DNA from: Paenibacillus nuruki
Lineage (GTDB): Bacteria > Bacillota > Bacilli > Paenibacillales > Paenibacillaceae
NCBI RefSeq assembly: GCF_001721045.1
Contig: NZ_MDER01000070.1
Location: 124,001-188,000 of the forward strand
Length of the DNA stretch: 64,000 nucleotides
Direction: 5' to 3'
Part shown: piece by piece, positions 47,007 through 55,699 of the stretch
How positions within the stretch are numbered: the stretch's first letter is position 1
Layout of the letters: each line of letters starts with the position of its first letter
The notes under the pieces: model-generated
Told to the model about the DNA's origin: nothing
Databases searched by the model: none
Seen by the model: only the letters and a program-made list of their open reading frames with translations
Made by a program: the position numbers and the translations under genes

Positions 47007-47018
47007 GGAACCGGTTCC
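47007..47018. promoter_or_regulatory. LacI-family operator O1
   Basis: Same perfect GGAACCGGTTCC palindrome, covering the predicted transcription start (about 47017). The central CG is typical of LacI/CcpA-type operators. Confidence 0.85.
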
Positions 47019-47023
47019 AATGT

Positions 47024-47052
47024 ATTATAAGTCGGTATTTAGCGATTGTCAA
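47024..47052 (-). promoter_or_regulatory. Consensus sigma-A promoter of the sucrose operon
   Basis: On the minus strand, TTGACA (47052-47047), a 17-bp spacer and TATAAT (47029-47024). Both hexamers are perfect. The -35 lies inside the 3' end of the lacI-type gene, so the repressor gene overlaps the promoter it controls. Confidence 0.9.
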
Positions 47053-48019
47053 CGCTTTCTCTGACAAGTAGTTCGCATGTTGAAATAGATGTGTTTTGTA
47101 CCGATTGCCCTTGAATCATTTGAATCAGGTTAGTCGCTGCGAGTTGCCCGGCTTCTTTGTAATGAAATTTGACGGTAGTCAAAGCAGGATGCATAAGCTC
47201 AGTGATATCGTACCCACCGAATCCGGTCACTGATAAGTCAGTCGGAATATCAATTTTTCTAGAAAGTGCGGCTTTGAATACACCAATGGCTATATTATCG
47301 GTTGCTGCAACCACAATAGAAGGAGTCCACTGATCAAGTAGATGATGGGCTGCAATGACCGCTTGATCCATACGAAATCCTGATTCGTAATAACGAATAT
47401 CATAATCTGTATACTCCTGAAGAGCTTGTTGAAAGCCAAGCTTACGCTGAATACCTACTGCATCATCTTGTTCAGTGACTCCTAGATAAGCGATCTGACG
47501 ATGCCCTTTGGACAGTACATATTTGCCTAGTAGATAACCAGCTTGACGATCATCATGAATAACACTATGTAGCTGTTTATCATCTTGACCAATCAAGACA
47601 ACAGGAATATTGCATTTAGCTATCGCTTGACGATGTTCATCTGTGATTTGAGCCGCCATAAATAGTAAGCCTGAAATCTTTTGCCGAGAAAATTCATAAA
47701 TAGCTTCAATCTCACGCGTGGTTTCTTGATTAGCATTAGCTAGTAGCATCTGGTACTGCTCTTGACGTAATGTATCATCGATCCCCATTAACATTTGAGA
47801 AACAGCAAAAGAATCCAGTCGCGGTACAATAATGCCGATAATACTTGTTTTTTTCGCTTTTAAGCTTCGAGCAAATGTATTTGGTACATACTGATGTTGT
47901 TTAATAATGCGTTCGATTTTTTCTTTGGTTTCTTCACTCACCGAGCCGCCATTGAGGTACCGAGAAACAGTACTTTTGGCAACACCAGCGGCTTGAGCGA
48001 TATCAATAATCGTTTTCAT
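47039..48019 (-). CDS. LacI-family repressor of the sucrose operon
   Basis: 326 residues. The N-terminal helix-turn-helix and hinge are MKTIIDIAQAAGVAKSTVSRYLNGG, then a periplasmic-binding-like effector domain (IIGIIVPRLDSFAVSQMLMGI, VVAATDNIAIGVFKAA). ATG 48019 follows AAGGAGT by nine bases; the earlier ATG at 48142 is not plausible. It lies just upstream of sacA and two identical palindromes, so it is probably the ScrR-type sucrose regulator. The effector may be fructose or a sugar phosphate. Confidence 0.92.
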   Translation of the reverse strand: MKTIIDIAQAAGVAKSTVSRYLNGGSVSEETKEKIERIIKQHQYVPNTFARSLKAKKTSIIGIIVPRLDSFAVSQMLMGIDDTLRQEQYQMLLANANQETTREIEAIYEFSRQKISGLLFMAAQITDEHRQAIAKCNIPVVLIGQDDKQLHSVIHDDRQAGYLLGKYVLSKGHRQIAYLGVTEQDDAVGIQRKLGFQQALQEYTDYDIRYYESGFRMDQAVIAAHHLLDQWTPSIVVAATDNIAIGVFKAALSRKIDIPTDLSVTGFGGYDITELMHPALTTVKFHYKEAGQLAATNLIQMIQGQSVQNTSISTCELLVRESVDNR

Positions 48020-48100
48020 AGTTATATACTCCTTATAAAGATCAAAAATGATCGTATATCTACTTATATTTGCTATAGTTATATTCTGTTTATTATACAT

Positions 48101-48137
48101 GAAAAAAGAGAGATTCTTTAGATCAAAGAATCTCTCT
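48101..48137 (-). terminator. Terminator of the AraC-type gene
   Basis: AGAGAGATTCTTT pairs with AAAGAATCTCTCT around AGATC; on the minus strand it is followed by TTTTTT. Confidence 0.85.
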
Positions 48138-48183
48138 GTCATTGATTATCTACCTAAGCGTTATCAGCCAGTTGAAGACTAAT

Positions 48184-49008
48184 TTAAGTGATATGTTCAC
48201 GTTTGGAAATACGGAACTCTTTGGGTGACATGCCAAAGCGAGAACGGAATACACGATGGAAATACGTATAATTGGCAAATCCTGAAGATTCAGCCACTTC
48301 CTCTAACGGCATAGGACTGAAGACAATTCGCTCTTGTGCCATATTGAGACGAACATCAAGCGCATACTGCATAATCGTGGTATCAAAAGCTTCTTTAAAC
48401 AAATGAACAGCTCTAGAGACACTAATCCCCACATACATAGCTACATCGTCTAATTTAAAAGCAGTCGATGCATTTTCTTCGATATAGTTTTTAATTTGAT
48501 AAGCTAGATACGTTTTGGGACCACTGATCGGTTGTTCCGATAAATATCGATCGATCGATAAGCATAGAATTTTCATATAATAAGATAAAATTTCAGGATA
48601 AGGATCATCGATTCTTCTTTTTTCCATCGAGATCTGTCGTAATAGATCCACGATATTATCGCTAAGTGGAATTTTTACTTTAGCCGGGCGTTCGGTATGA
48701 TTCCACCATCGATCTGCCCATTCTCCTCCAAAAAAGATATGGTAATCTCCGCTTTCTACTATCGGTAGACCTGCTGCGTTCGGCGCATAATCGATTTTCA
48801 ATTCATACGGCTCGTCTGGAGCATATAGATGGAGATCGCCTACTTCCACTTCGTCCATACCGCCTTTGTAACGAAGCAAGCAATTGCCTTCAGTTTGAAA
48901 ACGGAATAAGTAACTTTTGACACCTTCGGGCTCATTCATATAAAAAGGTTTTCGATGAAACGAATAACCTGCGGTGTAAACTTTGCAAATATCTCCAGTT
49001 AATTCCAT
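48184..49008 (-). CDS. AraC-family transcriptional regulator
   Basis: 274 residues. The N-terminal part looks like a cupin-type sugar-sensing domain (HRKPFYMNEPEGVKSYLFRFQ, GDLHLYAPDEPYELKI). The C-terminal double helix-turn-helix is clear (KLDDVAMYVGISVSRAVHLFKEAF and VAESSGFANYTYFHRVFRSRFGMSPKEFR). ATG 49008 follows AGAGG by seven bases. It is divergent from the four-gene sugar cluster, probably its activator. The 292-bp gap between them shows a TTGACA at about 49083 but no convincing -10. Confidence 0.9.
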   Translation of the reverse strand: MELTGDICKVYTAGYSFHRKPFYMNEPEGVKSYLFRFQTEGNCLLRYKGGMDEVEVGDLHLYAPDEPYELKIDYAPNAAGLPIVESGDYHIFFGGEWADRWWNHTERPAKVKIPLSDNIVDLLRQISMEKRRIDDPYPEILSYYMKILCLSIDRYLSEQPISGPKTYLAYQIKNYIEENASTAFKLDDVAMYVGISVSRAVHLFKEAFDTTIMQYALDVRLNMAQERIVFSPMPLEEVAESSGFANYTYFHRVFRSRFGMSPKEFRISKREHIT

Positions 49009-49300
49009 TAAAAATCCTCTTTTCAGCAACAAATTTAAAATTTGACCAAATAGTTCATGTTTTAATCATATTATTCATTTTAATTGACACGAAATAGTAA
49101 TACTATTGTAACGAGCTTATAAATCATCATGATCTTACAATAAACAAAAAGGACAATGGTATGTATAAGTCCATCATACATAAAGGGTTTATCATAGCAT
49201 TGCTAGATTGTCGTTTGACAGGACAATCCTACGTTTACTTATAACCAGAGGAGTAGCTTTTCTGCACCTAGAAAAACACATGCCCAAAGGAGGATGACCT

Positions 49301-50380
49301 GTGGAACGAATGAAAGCTGGTTTAGTCGGATGTGGTAACATCAGTGAAATTTACTTGGAAAATCTACAATCAAGTCCAGTCGTTGAGATCGTAGCCTGTG
49401 CAGACATGGTGATCGAGAAGGCGCAAGCAAGAGCTTCACAATTTAACATTGCAAACGCATTCACGCCGGAGGAATTATTTGCACAGGAAGATATTGAATT
49501 GATTATCAACCTGACTATTCCTGCCGCACATGCCGCGGTGAATCTAGCAGCACTTGCAGCAGGCAAACATGTATATGCTGAAAAGCCATTTGCTGTATCG
49601 CTAGAAGATGGTCAACGTACACTATTACGAGCCAAAGAAGTGGGTCGTCGTGTAGGAAGTGCACCGGATACATTTTTAGGTTCAGGCATAGAAACAGCAC
49701 GCAAAGCGATCGATGATGGATTAATAGGTCGACCGATTGCAGCTTCTGCTTTTATGATGAGCGGTGGCCCTGAATCATGGCACCCTGATCCTGAATTCTT
49801 CTACGCACCTGGTGGTGGACCTATGTTCGATATGGGACCTTATTATCTAACGGCACTCACAAGCTTACTTGGATCGATGACAAGAATAAGCTCGTCAGCT
49901 GGTATTCAGATTCCTGATCGACATGTTGCGAGTGGTCCTAAAGAAGGTACACCATTACGTGTACAGACACCTACACATCTGGCAGGAACAATTGATTTCG
50001 AAAACAGTGCAATCGTTACCATGGTGACCAGTTTTGATATCAAAGGAGGCTCTCAATTGCCTCGAATTGAAATCTACGGTACAGAAGGTACACTGGATAT
50101 CCCTGATCCTAACTTTTTCGATGGTGATGTTCGTATAAGACGCGCAGGTTCAGAAGAGTTTGAGATTGTACCTCCTGTTTTTGAAGGGACTCGTAATGAA
50201 CGTGGTAAAGGTCTAAACGAAATGGTTACAGCGATTCGTAACAATCAACCTCACCGTGCTAGTGGTGAACTGGCATATCATGTACTTGAAGCAATGCATG
50301 CTTTTCAACGTTCTTCTCTAGAAGGCAAGCATGTGATTATCAAAAGTCGTGCAGGATACAGACAAGGCAATAGTTATTAA
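49301..50380 (+). CDS. Gfo/Idh/MocA-family sugar dehydrogenase
   Basis: 359 residues. Rossmann start KAGLVGCGNISEIYLENL, the conserved YAEKPFAVSLEDG, PDTFLGSGIETARK and GGPMFDMGPYYLTAL are typical of the sugar/inositol dehydrogenase group. GTG 49301, seven bases after GGAGG, is preferred over ATG 49310. It leads a cluster of two isomerase/epimerases and a ThuA-like gene. In related bacteria such sets handle 3-keto-sugars or inositol-like compounds. Confidence 0.88.
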   Translation: MERMKAGLVGCGNISEIYLENLQSSPVVEIVACADMVIEKAQARASQFNIANAFTPEELFAQEDIELIINLTIPAAHAAVNLAALAAGKHVYAEKPFAVSLEDGQRTLLRAKEVGRRVGSAPDTFLGSGIETARKAIDDGLIGRPIAASAFMMSGGPESWHPDPEFFYAPGGGPMFDMGPYYLTALTSLLGSMTRISSSAGIQIPDRHVASGPKEGTPLRVQTPTHLAGTIDFENSAIVTMVTSFDIKGGSQLPRIEIYGTEGTLDIPDPNFFDGDVRIRRAGSEEFEIVPPVFEGTRNERGKGLNEMVTAIRNNQPHRASGELAYHVLEAMHAFQRSSLEGKHVIIKSRAGYRQGNSY

Positions 50381-50431
50381 AGATGAATGATGCTATTACA
50401 ACTATCATAAATTGTGGGAGTGAATGGAGCA

Positions 50432-51199
50432 ATGGTTAAAGTTGGATTGCAACTATACACCGTACGAGATGATTTGGAAAAAGATTTTGAAGGTACGATT
50501 GCCAAACTAGCAGCACTTGGATATCAAGGTGTTGAATTCGCTGGCTTCTACGGACGTACTTCTACCCAAATCAACGAATTACTCAAAAAGCACAATCTTG
50601 AAGTCGTTGGTTCTCATACTCAATATACAGAACTACTGGAAGATGCTCAATCTTTAATCGATTATAACAAAGAAATAGGCAATCGTTATATTATTGTCCC
50701 TTTCTTATCAGATGAGCACCGTAAGAATTGGCCTGATATTTTCGCTAATCTACGTAAGCTTGGCGAATTGTGTAACCAAAATGATGTGGTGTTGTTATAT
50801 CATAATCATGAATTTGAATTTACTGAAAAATTAGGTGAACACACTGTATTTGATGCTATGTATGAAGAAGTACCTGCATCGTTATTGCAAGTTGAATTAG
50901 ATAGTTGCTGGGTACAGTACGGTGGTTACGATCCTATTGAATATATTCAAAAATACGCTGGACGCTTACCGATTGTTCACTGGAAAGATTTCAAACGCAC
51001 AGATAAAGGTGCACAGACGGTCGAACTTGGTGAAGGTGAAGTGCCTGTAGCCGCTATTGCAGATGCTACTGAAAAAGCAGGAGCTGAATGGTTAGTGGTA
51101 GAGCAAGACTCATGTTTACAACCGCCTTTACAGAGTATTGAGCAAAGCATGAACTGGGTGAAATCTTACGGTGCCAAAAGTGGAAAAGTAAGTGTATAA
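50432..51199 (+). CDS. Sugar phosphate isomerase/epimerase-like TIM barrel (first copy)
   Basis: 255 residues of the IolE/xylose-isomerase-like superfamily. It starts VKVGLQLYTVRDDLEKDFEGTI, the usual LQLYTVRD form, with metal-ligand candidates in YHNHEFEF, ELDSCWV and VHWKDF, and the final glutamate in VVEQDS. ATG 50432 is chosen over the GTG at 50414. Likely isomerises a keto-sugar made by the neighbouring dehydrogenase. Confidence 0.85.
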   Translation: MVKVGLQLYTVRDDLEKDFEGTIAKLAALGYQGVEFAGFYGRTSTQINELLKKHNLEVVGSHTQYTELLEDAQSLIDYNKEIGNRYIIVPFLSDEHRKNWPDIFANLRKLGELCNQNDVVLLYHNHEFEFTEKLGEHTVFDAMYEEVPASLLQVELDSCWVQYGGYDPIEYIQKYAGRLPIVHWKDFKRTDKGAQTVELGEGEVPVAAIADATEKAGAEWLVVEQDSCLQPPLQSIEQSMNWVKSYGAKSGKVSV

Positions 51200-51436
51200 T
51201 CAAACTCTTACTGTTCAATCCCAATAATTATACTAAAATGGATATAAATCGCATTTTAGGTGAACCTTATGACATGTTTCGACGTATTATTTAATAGATA
51301 GAGCTTTTACTACATTCTCATTTGTTCGATTGGACGAATACAGAACTTACAGCTCACTCTATTGGAATCAGATTCAAGTGATAAGTTCACCAGACTGCGT
51401 TCATAAAATTAATGAATGAAGCTGGAGGATGGACAA

Positions 51437-52405
51437 ATGAAATTAGGCGTATTTATGGTATTACTCAACAATATGGGCTTTGAAGAAGCATTGGATTATG
51501 TAGCTGAAAAAGGCGTTAAAATGGTAGAACTAGGATCTGGTGGTAACCCGGGTAATGTTCATTGCAAACCAGATGAGTTACTTGCTGATGAAGGCAAGCT
51601 TAGAGCATTTAAACAAGCGATTGATTCTCGTGGATTAACCATTAGTGCATTAAGTTGTCACGGTAATCCGCTTCATCCGCAAAAAGCGATTGCGAAAGAA
51701 TCGCATGAAGATTTTATCAAATCCGTTCAACTGGCACAGAAGTTAGATGTAGCAGTTGTTAATACATTCTCCGGTTGTCCGGGAGATAGTGATGATGCGA
51801 AATATCCGAACTGGCCTGTAGCACCATGGCCAAATGATTTCCAGGATCTTATGAAATGGCAATGGGAAGAAAAAGTCATTCCATACTGGACAGAAAATGG
51901 TAAGTTCGCTGCTGATCATAATGTAAAAGTAGGGCTGGAACTGCACGGAGGTTTCTCTGTTCATACACCGGGTACACTTTTACGTCTACGTGAAGCGGCT
52001 GGCGAAGTGATTGGTGCGAACCTTGATCCAAGTCATATGTGGTGGCAAGGTATCGATCCTGTACAAGCTATTAAAATTTTAGGAAAAAATAATGCAATTC
52101 ATCACTTTCATGCTAAAGATACGCTGGTAGATACCGATAATGTTAATATGCACGGTGTAACAGACATGCAAGACTACACAAAAATGCAAGATCGTGCTTG
52201 GCAGTTCCGTACAGTAGGCTTTGGACATGATAACAAAACATGGGCTGATATTATCAGCACGTTACGCTTAGTTGGATACGATTACGTTGTAAGTATAGAG
52301 CACGAAGATGGTTTGATGTCGGTGAATGAAGGTTTTACAAAAGCTGTCCATAACTTGAAGCAGGTTTTGATTGAAGAAGAACTTGGTGAGATGTGGTGGG
52401 TCTAA
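51437..52405 (+). CDS. Sugar phosphate isomerase/epimerase-like TIM barrel (second copy)
   Basis: 322 residues, same superfamily but a different subgroup. It starts KLGVFMVLLNNMGFEEALDYVAEKG; metal-ligand candidates are in GLELHGGF, NLDPSHMWW, HHFHAKDT and SIEHEDG. ATG 51437 follows GGAGG by eight bases. Between it and the previous gene lie 237 bp with no ORF, including a long-range 11-bp pairing (51259-51270 with 51381-51391). Confidence 0.87.
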   Translation: MKLGVFMVLLNNMGFEEALDYVAEKGVKMVELGSGGNPGNVHCKPDELLADEGKLRAFKQAIDSRGLTISALSCHGNPLHPQKAIAKESHEDFIKSVQLAQKLDVAVVNTFSGCPGDSDDAKYPNWPVAPWPNDFQDLMKWQWEEKVIPYWTENGKFAADHNVKVGLELHGGFSVHTPGTLLRLREAAGEVIGANLDPSHMWWQGIDPVQAIKILGKNNAIHHFHAKDTLVDTDNVNMHGVTDMQDYTKMQDRAWQFRTVGFGHDNKTWADIISTLRLVGYDYVVSIEHEDGLMSVNEGFTKAVHNLKQVLIEEELGEMWWV

Positions 52406-52425
52406 TATAGAGGAGGAAGTTTTTT

Positions 52426-53157
52426 ATGATTAATGTAACGGTCTGGAATGAGTTTGTACATGAGAAAATCCGTGATGATGTCAAAGCAGTATATCCTGAT
52501 GGGATTCATACTGTTCTGGCGGATGGGCTATCGAAGGAAGGCTTTGCCTGCCGTACAGCTACACTCGATCAGCCGGAACATGGTTTGACAGAGTCTGTGT
52601 TGAACTCTACTGATGTAATGTTGTGGTGGGGACATACGGCTCATGAATTAGTAGATGATGATATTGCAGAAGCGGTAGCAAGACGAGTAAATGAAGGCAT
52701 GGGATTGATTGTTCTGCATTCTGGACATTTCTCCAAACCATTCAAACAATTAATGGGAACCAGTTGTGATCTGAAATGGCGTGTAGCAGACGAGCAAGAA
52801 ATTCTATGGTGTGTGAATCCTACGCATCCGATTGCTCAAGGCGTGAACCCTTCGATTACTTTGGATAAAGAAGAAATGTACGGTGAATTTTTCGATATTC
52901 CTGCTCCTGATGAATTGGTATATCTAAGCAACTTTGAAGGCGGAGAAGTGTTCCGTAGCGGTTGTACGTATCGCCGTGGACATGGTAAAGTATTCTATTT
53001 CCGTCCAGGACATGAGACATATCCAACATATTATAATCAGGATATTATGCACATTATCTCGAATGCTGTACGCTGGGCGTATCCTGCAACTAATACACGT
53101 CCTGAATTCGGACGCCAAGAACCTACGCGTGCACTCGGTAGTAAAGTAATGGTGTAA
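52426..53157 (+). CDS. ThuA-like protein
   Basis: 243 residues with the class-I-glutamine-amidotransferase-like fold of ThuA (trehalose utilisation). Signatures are [37 protein letters not shown]-like [26 protein letters not shown] and the late [12 protein letters not shown]. ThuA works with a dehydrogenase (ThuB) on 3-keto disaccharides in rhizobia. AGAGGAGGAAG precedes the ATG. It ends the cluster before a terminator. Confidence 0.88.
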   Translation: MINVTVWNEFVHEKIRDDVKAVYPDGIHTVLADGLSKEGFACRTATLDQPEHGLTESVLNSTDVMLWWGHTAHELVDDDIAEAVARRVNEGMGLIVLHSGHFSKPFKQLMGTSCDLKWRVADEQEILWCVNPTHPIAQGVNPSITLDKEEMYGEFFDIPAPDELVYLSNFEGGEVFRSGCTYRRGHGKVFYFRPGHETYPTYYNQDIMHIISNAVRWAYPATNTRPEFGRQEPTRALGSKVMV

Positions 53158-53222
53158 CTGTCTACCTGAACAGCCTGATCCTGAATTCCAGACTGTGTTA
53201 ATCATAAAAAATAAATATTTCA

Positions 53223-53266
53223 AAAGTGCGCGTGTATGGTTAATAGCCTACAGGCGTACTTTTTTT
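53223..53266 (+). terminator. Terminator after the ThuA-like gene
   Basis: AAAGTGCGC...GCGTACTTT with TGTA/TACA continuation (one mismatch, one G-U), followed by T residues. Confidence 0.8.
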
Positions 53267-53345
53267 GAGATTTATCCCTTTAGATCCAGTATCCATAATA
53301 CTTAGGCACTCTAACATATAGTTAGATATAGAAAGGAGTGCATTT

Positions 53346-54032
53346 ATGTCTAAAGCACAAATAGAATCACAAATCGGCAATGTGAAGCTATCTCCAGCAC
53401 GAATTAGTGAATGTCTGGAACGAGTCGCCGGACATCGATTAGAAGGATTTTTGGGTGGTTATGGCAAATTTCCGGGATCGCTGATGATGGTGGGAGAAGC
53501 ACCCGGTGCGAATGAGATTGAAAAAGGGATTCCTTTTTGCGGACAAGCAGGTAAAGTATTAGATGGTTATTTTGAAGCGCTAAATATCACTAGAAACGAT
53601 CTGTATATTACGAGTGCTGTACGCAGTCGTCCTTATAAAGACAAAATCATTCAAGGAAAGCATCATGCCGAACGTTCGAGTCGTTCTAATCGCACACCAA
53701 CATCTTACGAAGTATTTGCATTTGCACCTATTTTGGATGCTGAGATTGAGGCAGTACAACCTCGGATCATTATTACGCTGGGCAATATTGCATTGCAACG
53801 ATTACTTGGCAAAGGGCATCAGGTATCGAATGTGCATGGTCAAGCTTACCGAAGTCGTATTCAACAAGTAGATGCAGATCATATGGATCAAGGATATCAC
53901 TGGTCTGATCAAGAATACTGGATTTTTCCTATGTATCATCCAGCAGCAGTATTGTATAATAGATCATTGACTGATGTTATTGCGAATGATCTCGTTATTT
54001 TACGTAAATGTATAGATGAGATTCAAGAATGA
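53346..54032 (+). CDS. Uracil-DNA-glycosylase-like protein without iron-sulfur cysteines
   Basis: 228 residues of the family-4-like UDG fold. Motif A is MMVGEAPGANEIEKGIPFCGQAG, the middle has RPRIIITLGNIALQRLLG-like QPRIIITLGNIALQRLL, and motif C is MYHPAAVLYN. Family-4 enzymes bind a 4Fe-4S cluster through four cysteines. Here the region that normally reads KCRPP...NRTPT...C has VRSRPYKDK...NRTPT...FAP, and the N-terminal CxxC is absent, so the cluster is lost. It probably still repairs uracil or a related lesion. AAAGGAGT precedes the ATG. Confidence 0.82.
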   Translation: MSKAQIESQIGNVKLSPARISECLERVAGHRLEGFLGGYGKFPGSLMMVGEAPGANEIEKGIPFCGQAGKVLDGYFEALNITRNDLYITSAVRSRPYKDKIIQGKHHAERSSRSNRTPTSYEVFAFAPILDAEIEAVQPRIIITLGNIALQRLLGKGHQVSNVHGQAYRSRIQQVDADHMDQGYHWSDQEYWIFPMYHPAAVLYNRSLTDVIANDLVILRKCIDEIQE

Positions 54033-54214
54033 TGACCTGAATTTTAAATAATATTCAGTATTCTTTAATTATGTAATGTTTTCGTTCTCTTTTCAGGTAA
54101 AATATGCTAAAATATATGTACTAACTAATCGTAAGTTAACATCACAACGTGATGAAATACGAGCTTATGACTATCCGATCCCGTGTTTCGGAACAATTGA
54201 AGAGGTGAGAAAAC

Positions 54215-54532
54215 ATGGAGCAACACCAATTGGGATTATGTCCCCGTTTTGAGACCGCGTTTTCATTTTTAGGTAAACGATGGAACGGTCTAATTATTCA
54301 ATCATTAATGAGTGGACCTAAGCGTTTCAAAGATATTTCTAATCTTATTCCTATGATGAGCGACAAAATGTTGTCAGAGCGGATGAAAGACTTAGAAGGT
54401 AGTGGAATATTGATTCGTCAGGTCTATCCAGAGACACCTGTTCGAATTGAGTATGAGCTAACGGACAAAGGACGTGCACTTAAGCCAGTGATGGAGCAGA
54501 TTCAGAACTGGGCAGAGCATTGGGTCGAGTAG
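54215..54532 (+). CDS. HxlR-family transcriptional regulator
   Basis: 105 residues. Signatures are LCPRFETAFSFLGKRWNGLIIQSL, KRFKDISNLIPMMSDKMLSERMKDLE and IEYELTDKGRALKPVMEQIQNWAEHW. It has the single conserved N-terminal cysteine of the family. It is not next to an hxlAB-like target, so its regulon is unknown. AAGAGGTGA precedes the ATG. Confidence 0.9.
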   Translation: MEQHQLGLCPRFETAFSFLGKRWNGLIIQSLMSGPKRFKDISNLIPMMSDKMLSERMKDLEGSGILIRQVYPETPVRIEYELTDKGRALKPVMEQIQNWAEHWVE

Positions 54533-54550
54533 ATTTCGATGTGTTAACCA

Positions 54551-54592
54551 AAAAAAGCTTTCCGCTATGAGTAACACACGGAAAGCTTTTTT
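54551..54592. terminator. Bidirectional terminator
   Basis: AAAAAAGCTTTCCG pairs perfectly with CGGAAAGCTTTTTT; serves both the HxlR gene and the convergent fnr. Confidence 0.9.
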
Positions 54593-54643
54593 GGTATTTT
54601 AATTGTCTCAACAGGTAAATGCATAAGCACACCTGAATATTCA

Positions 54644-55366
54644 TTAAATTCTGCATATTTCTTTAGGGCACATTTCGCAGTGACATACTTCTTGTAGCGC
54701 TTCAAGATCATGAATAATGATCATCCCGTGCTCATATTCAATACTTTCTTTTTTGCGCAAATCACTAAGCATCCGGTTGACACTTTCACGAGTAGCACCA
54801 ATCATATTCGACAAATCGGTATGTGTAATTTTTTTGTTAATCAAAATCGAACCTTGATCGTTATAATCTTGACCATAAGTATTGCTTAAACGAATCAAAG
54901 TGGAGCAGAGAGCACCTGGTTTACCGTATAACATTAAGTCACGCACTTTAGTCTGTGTTAGACGGTGATGAGTACCCATCCATTTCATAAAGTCGATAGC
55001 AAAATCACAATACTGACAGATCATCAATTCCAATTCTTTGTGTTCAATAACAGCGACTTCAGTATCTTCTAATGCTTCTGCTGTAAATCCAAGGCGTGTA
55101 CCTGAAAATGGATCTGCTTGACCGATCATGTCGCCTGCTTGATACATATATAGAATCAATTCTTTACCTTCATCAGTAGATTTGGTTAATTTAACCCGTC
55201 CACTTTTAAGGAAGTATAATTTATCGGATAAGTCGCCTTCCCAGAATAAATGTGAACCTGCTGCAATCGTGCGTTCTGTAGAATGATTAAGTAATCTTTC
55301 CTGATTAATTTCCGAAAAGCATGCTGTATTATGACGTGGTTGAGTATGTTCTAAAGAATTGTTCAT
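54644..55366 (-). CDS. fnr: FNR, anaerobic [4Fe-4S] transcription regulator (Bacillus type)
   Basis: 240 residues. The N-terminal cyclic-nucleotide-binding-like domain (AAGSHLFWEGDLSDKLYFLKSGRVKL) is followed by a Crp-type HTH (THTDLSNMIGATRESVNRMLSDLRK). The C-terminal end reads CHCEMCPKEIC, giving the CxxCxxxxC cluster that in B. subtilis Fnr holds the iron-sulfur cluster, unlike the N-terminal cysteines of E. coli FNR. The recognition helix (ESVNR) fits TGTGA-N6-TCACA sites, found before adhE and pflB. AAGGGG precedes the ATG. Confidence 0.93.
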   Translation of the reverse strand: MNNSLEHTQPRHNTACFSEINQERLLNHSTERTIAAGSHLFWEGDLSDKLYFLKSGRVKLTKSTDEGKELILYMYQAGDMIGQADPFSGTRLGFTAEALEDTEVAVIEHKELELMICQYCDFAIDFMKWMGTHHRLTQTKVRDLMLYGKPGALCSTLIRLSNTYGQDYNDQGSILINKKITHTDLSNMIGATRESVNRMLSDLRKKESIEYEHGMIIIHDLEALQEVCHCEMCPKEICRI

Positions 55367-55389
55367 TATGGTTCGCCCCTTTTTGTTTC

Positions 55390-55411
55390 AATTATACGTG
55401 AAATTAATCAT
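55390..55411 (-). promoter_or_regulatory. fnr promoter -10 with a degenerate FNR box
   Basis: TATAAT on the minus strand (55395-55390) sits against CGTGA-N6-TCATA (55396-55411), which has one mismatch in each half. Such a position would suit self-repression. Confidence 0.45.
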
Positions 55412-55518
55412 AATGCATAACATTTTAGGAAAAAAACTGGAAATTAAATGATTAGTTAAATTCTACGTTATATAGGAAAGATAATGAACTCATGTATACG
55501 TAAAAGTAATCTATACTT

Positions 55519-55534
55519 TGTGATTAATTTCACT
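55519..55534. promoter_or_regulatory. FNR box in the fnr-adhE gap
   Basis: TGTGA-N6-TCACT, one mismatch. It lies about 92 bp upstream of the adhE-proximal box. The 333-bp gap holds only these regulatory sites. Confidence 0.5.
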
Positions 55535-55610
55535 ATTATCATACATCTTTTTATATTAAAATGCAAAAGGAAAAAATAAAATAAAACAAATTTAAAAAAT
55601 AAAAATTGAT

Positions 55611-55653
55611 TGTGAAAAATATCACATTATGATTTATGTCTCTATGCTATGAT
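55611..55653 (+). promoter_or_regulatory. FNR-dependent promoter of adhE
   Basis: A perfect TGTGA-N6-TCACA (55611-55626) is followed by an extended -10, TGC-TATGAT (hexamer 55648-55653). With a start near 55660 the site is centred at -41.5, the class II activator position. There is no -35. A Rex protein could also read part of it (TTGTGAA...). Confidence 0.75.
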
Positions 55654-55699
55654 CGGTGTGTAGACAAAAGCGATACACATTCTGAGGAGGATGAGAGAA

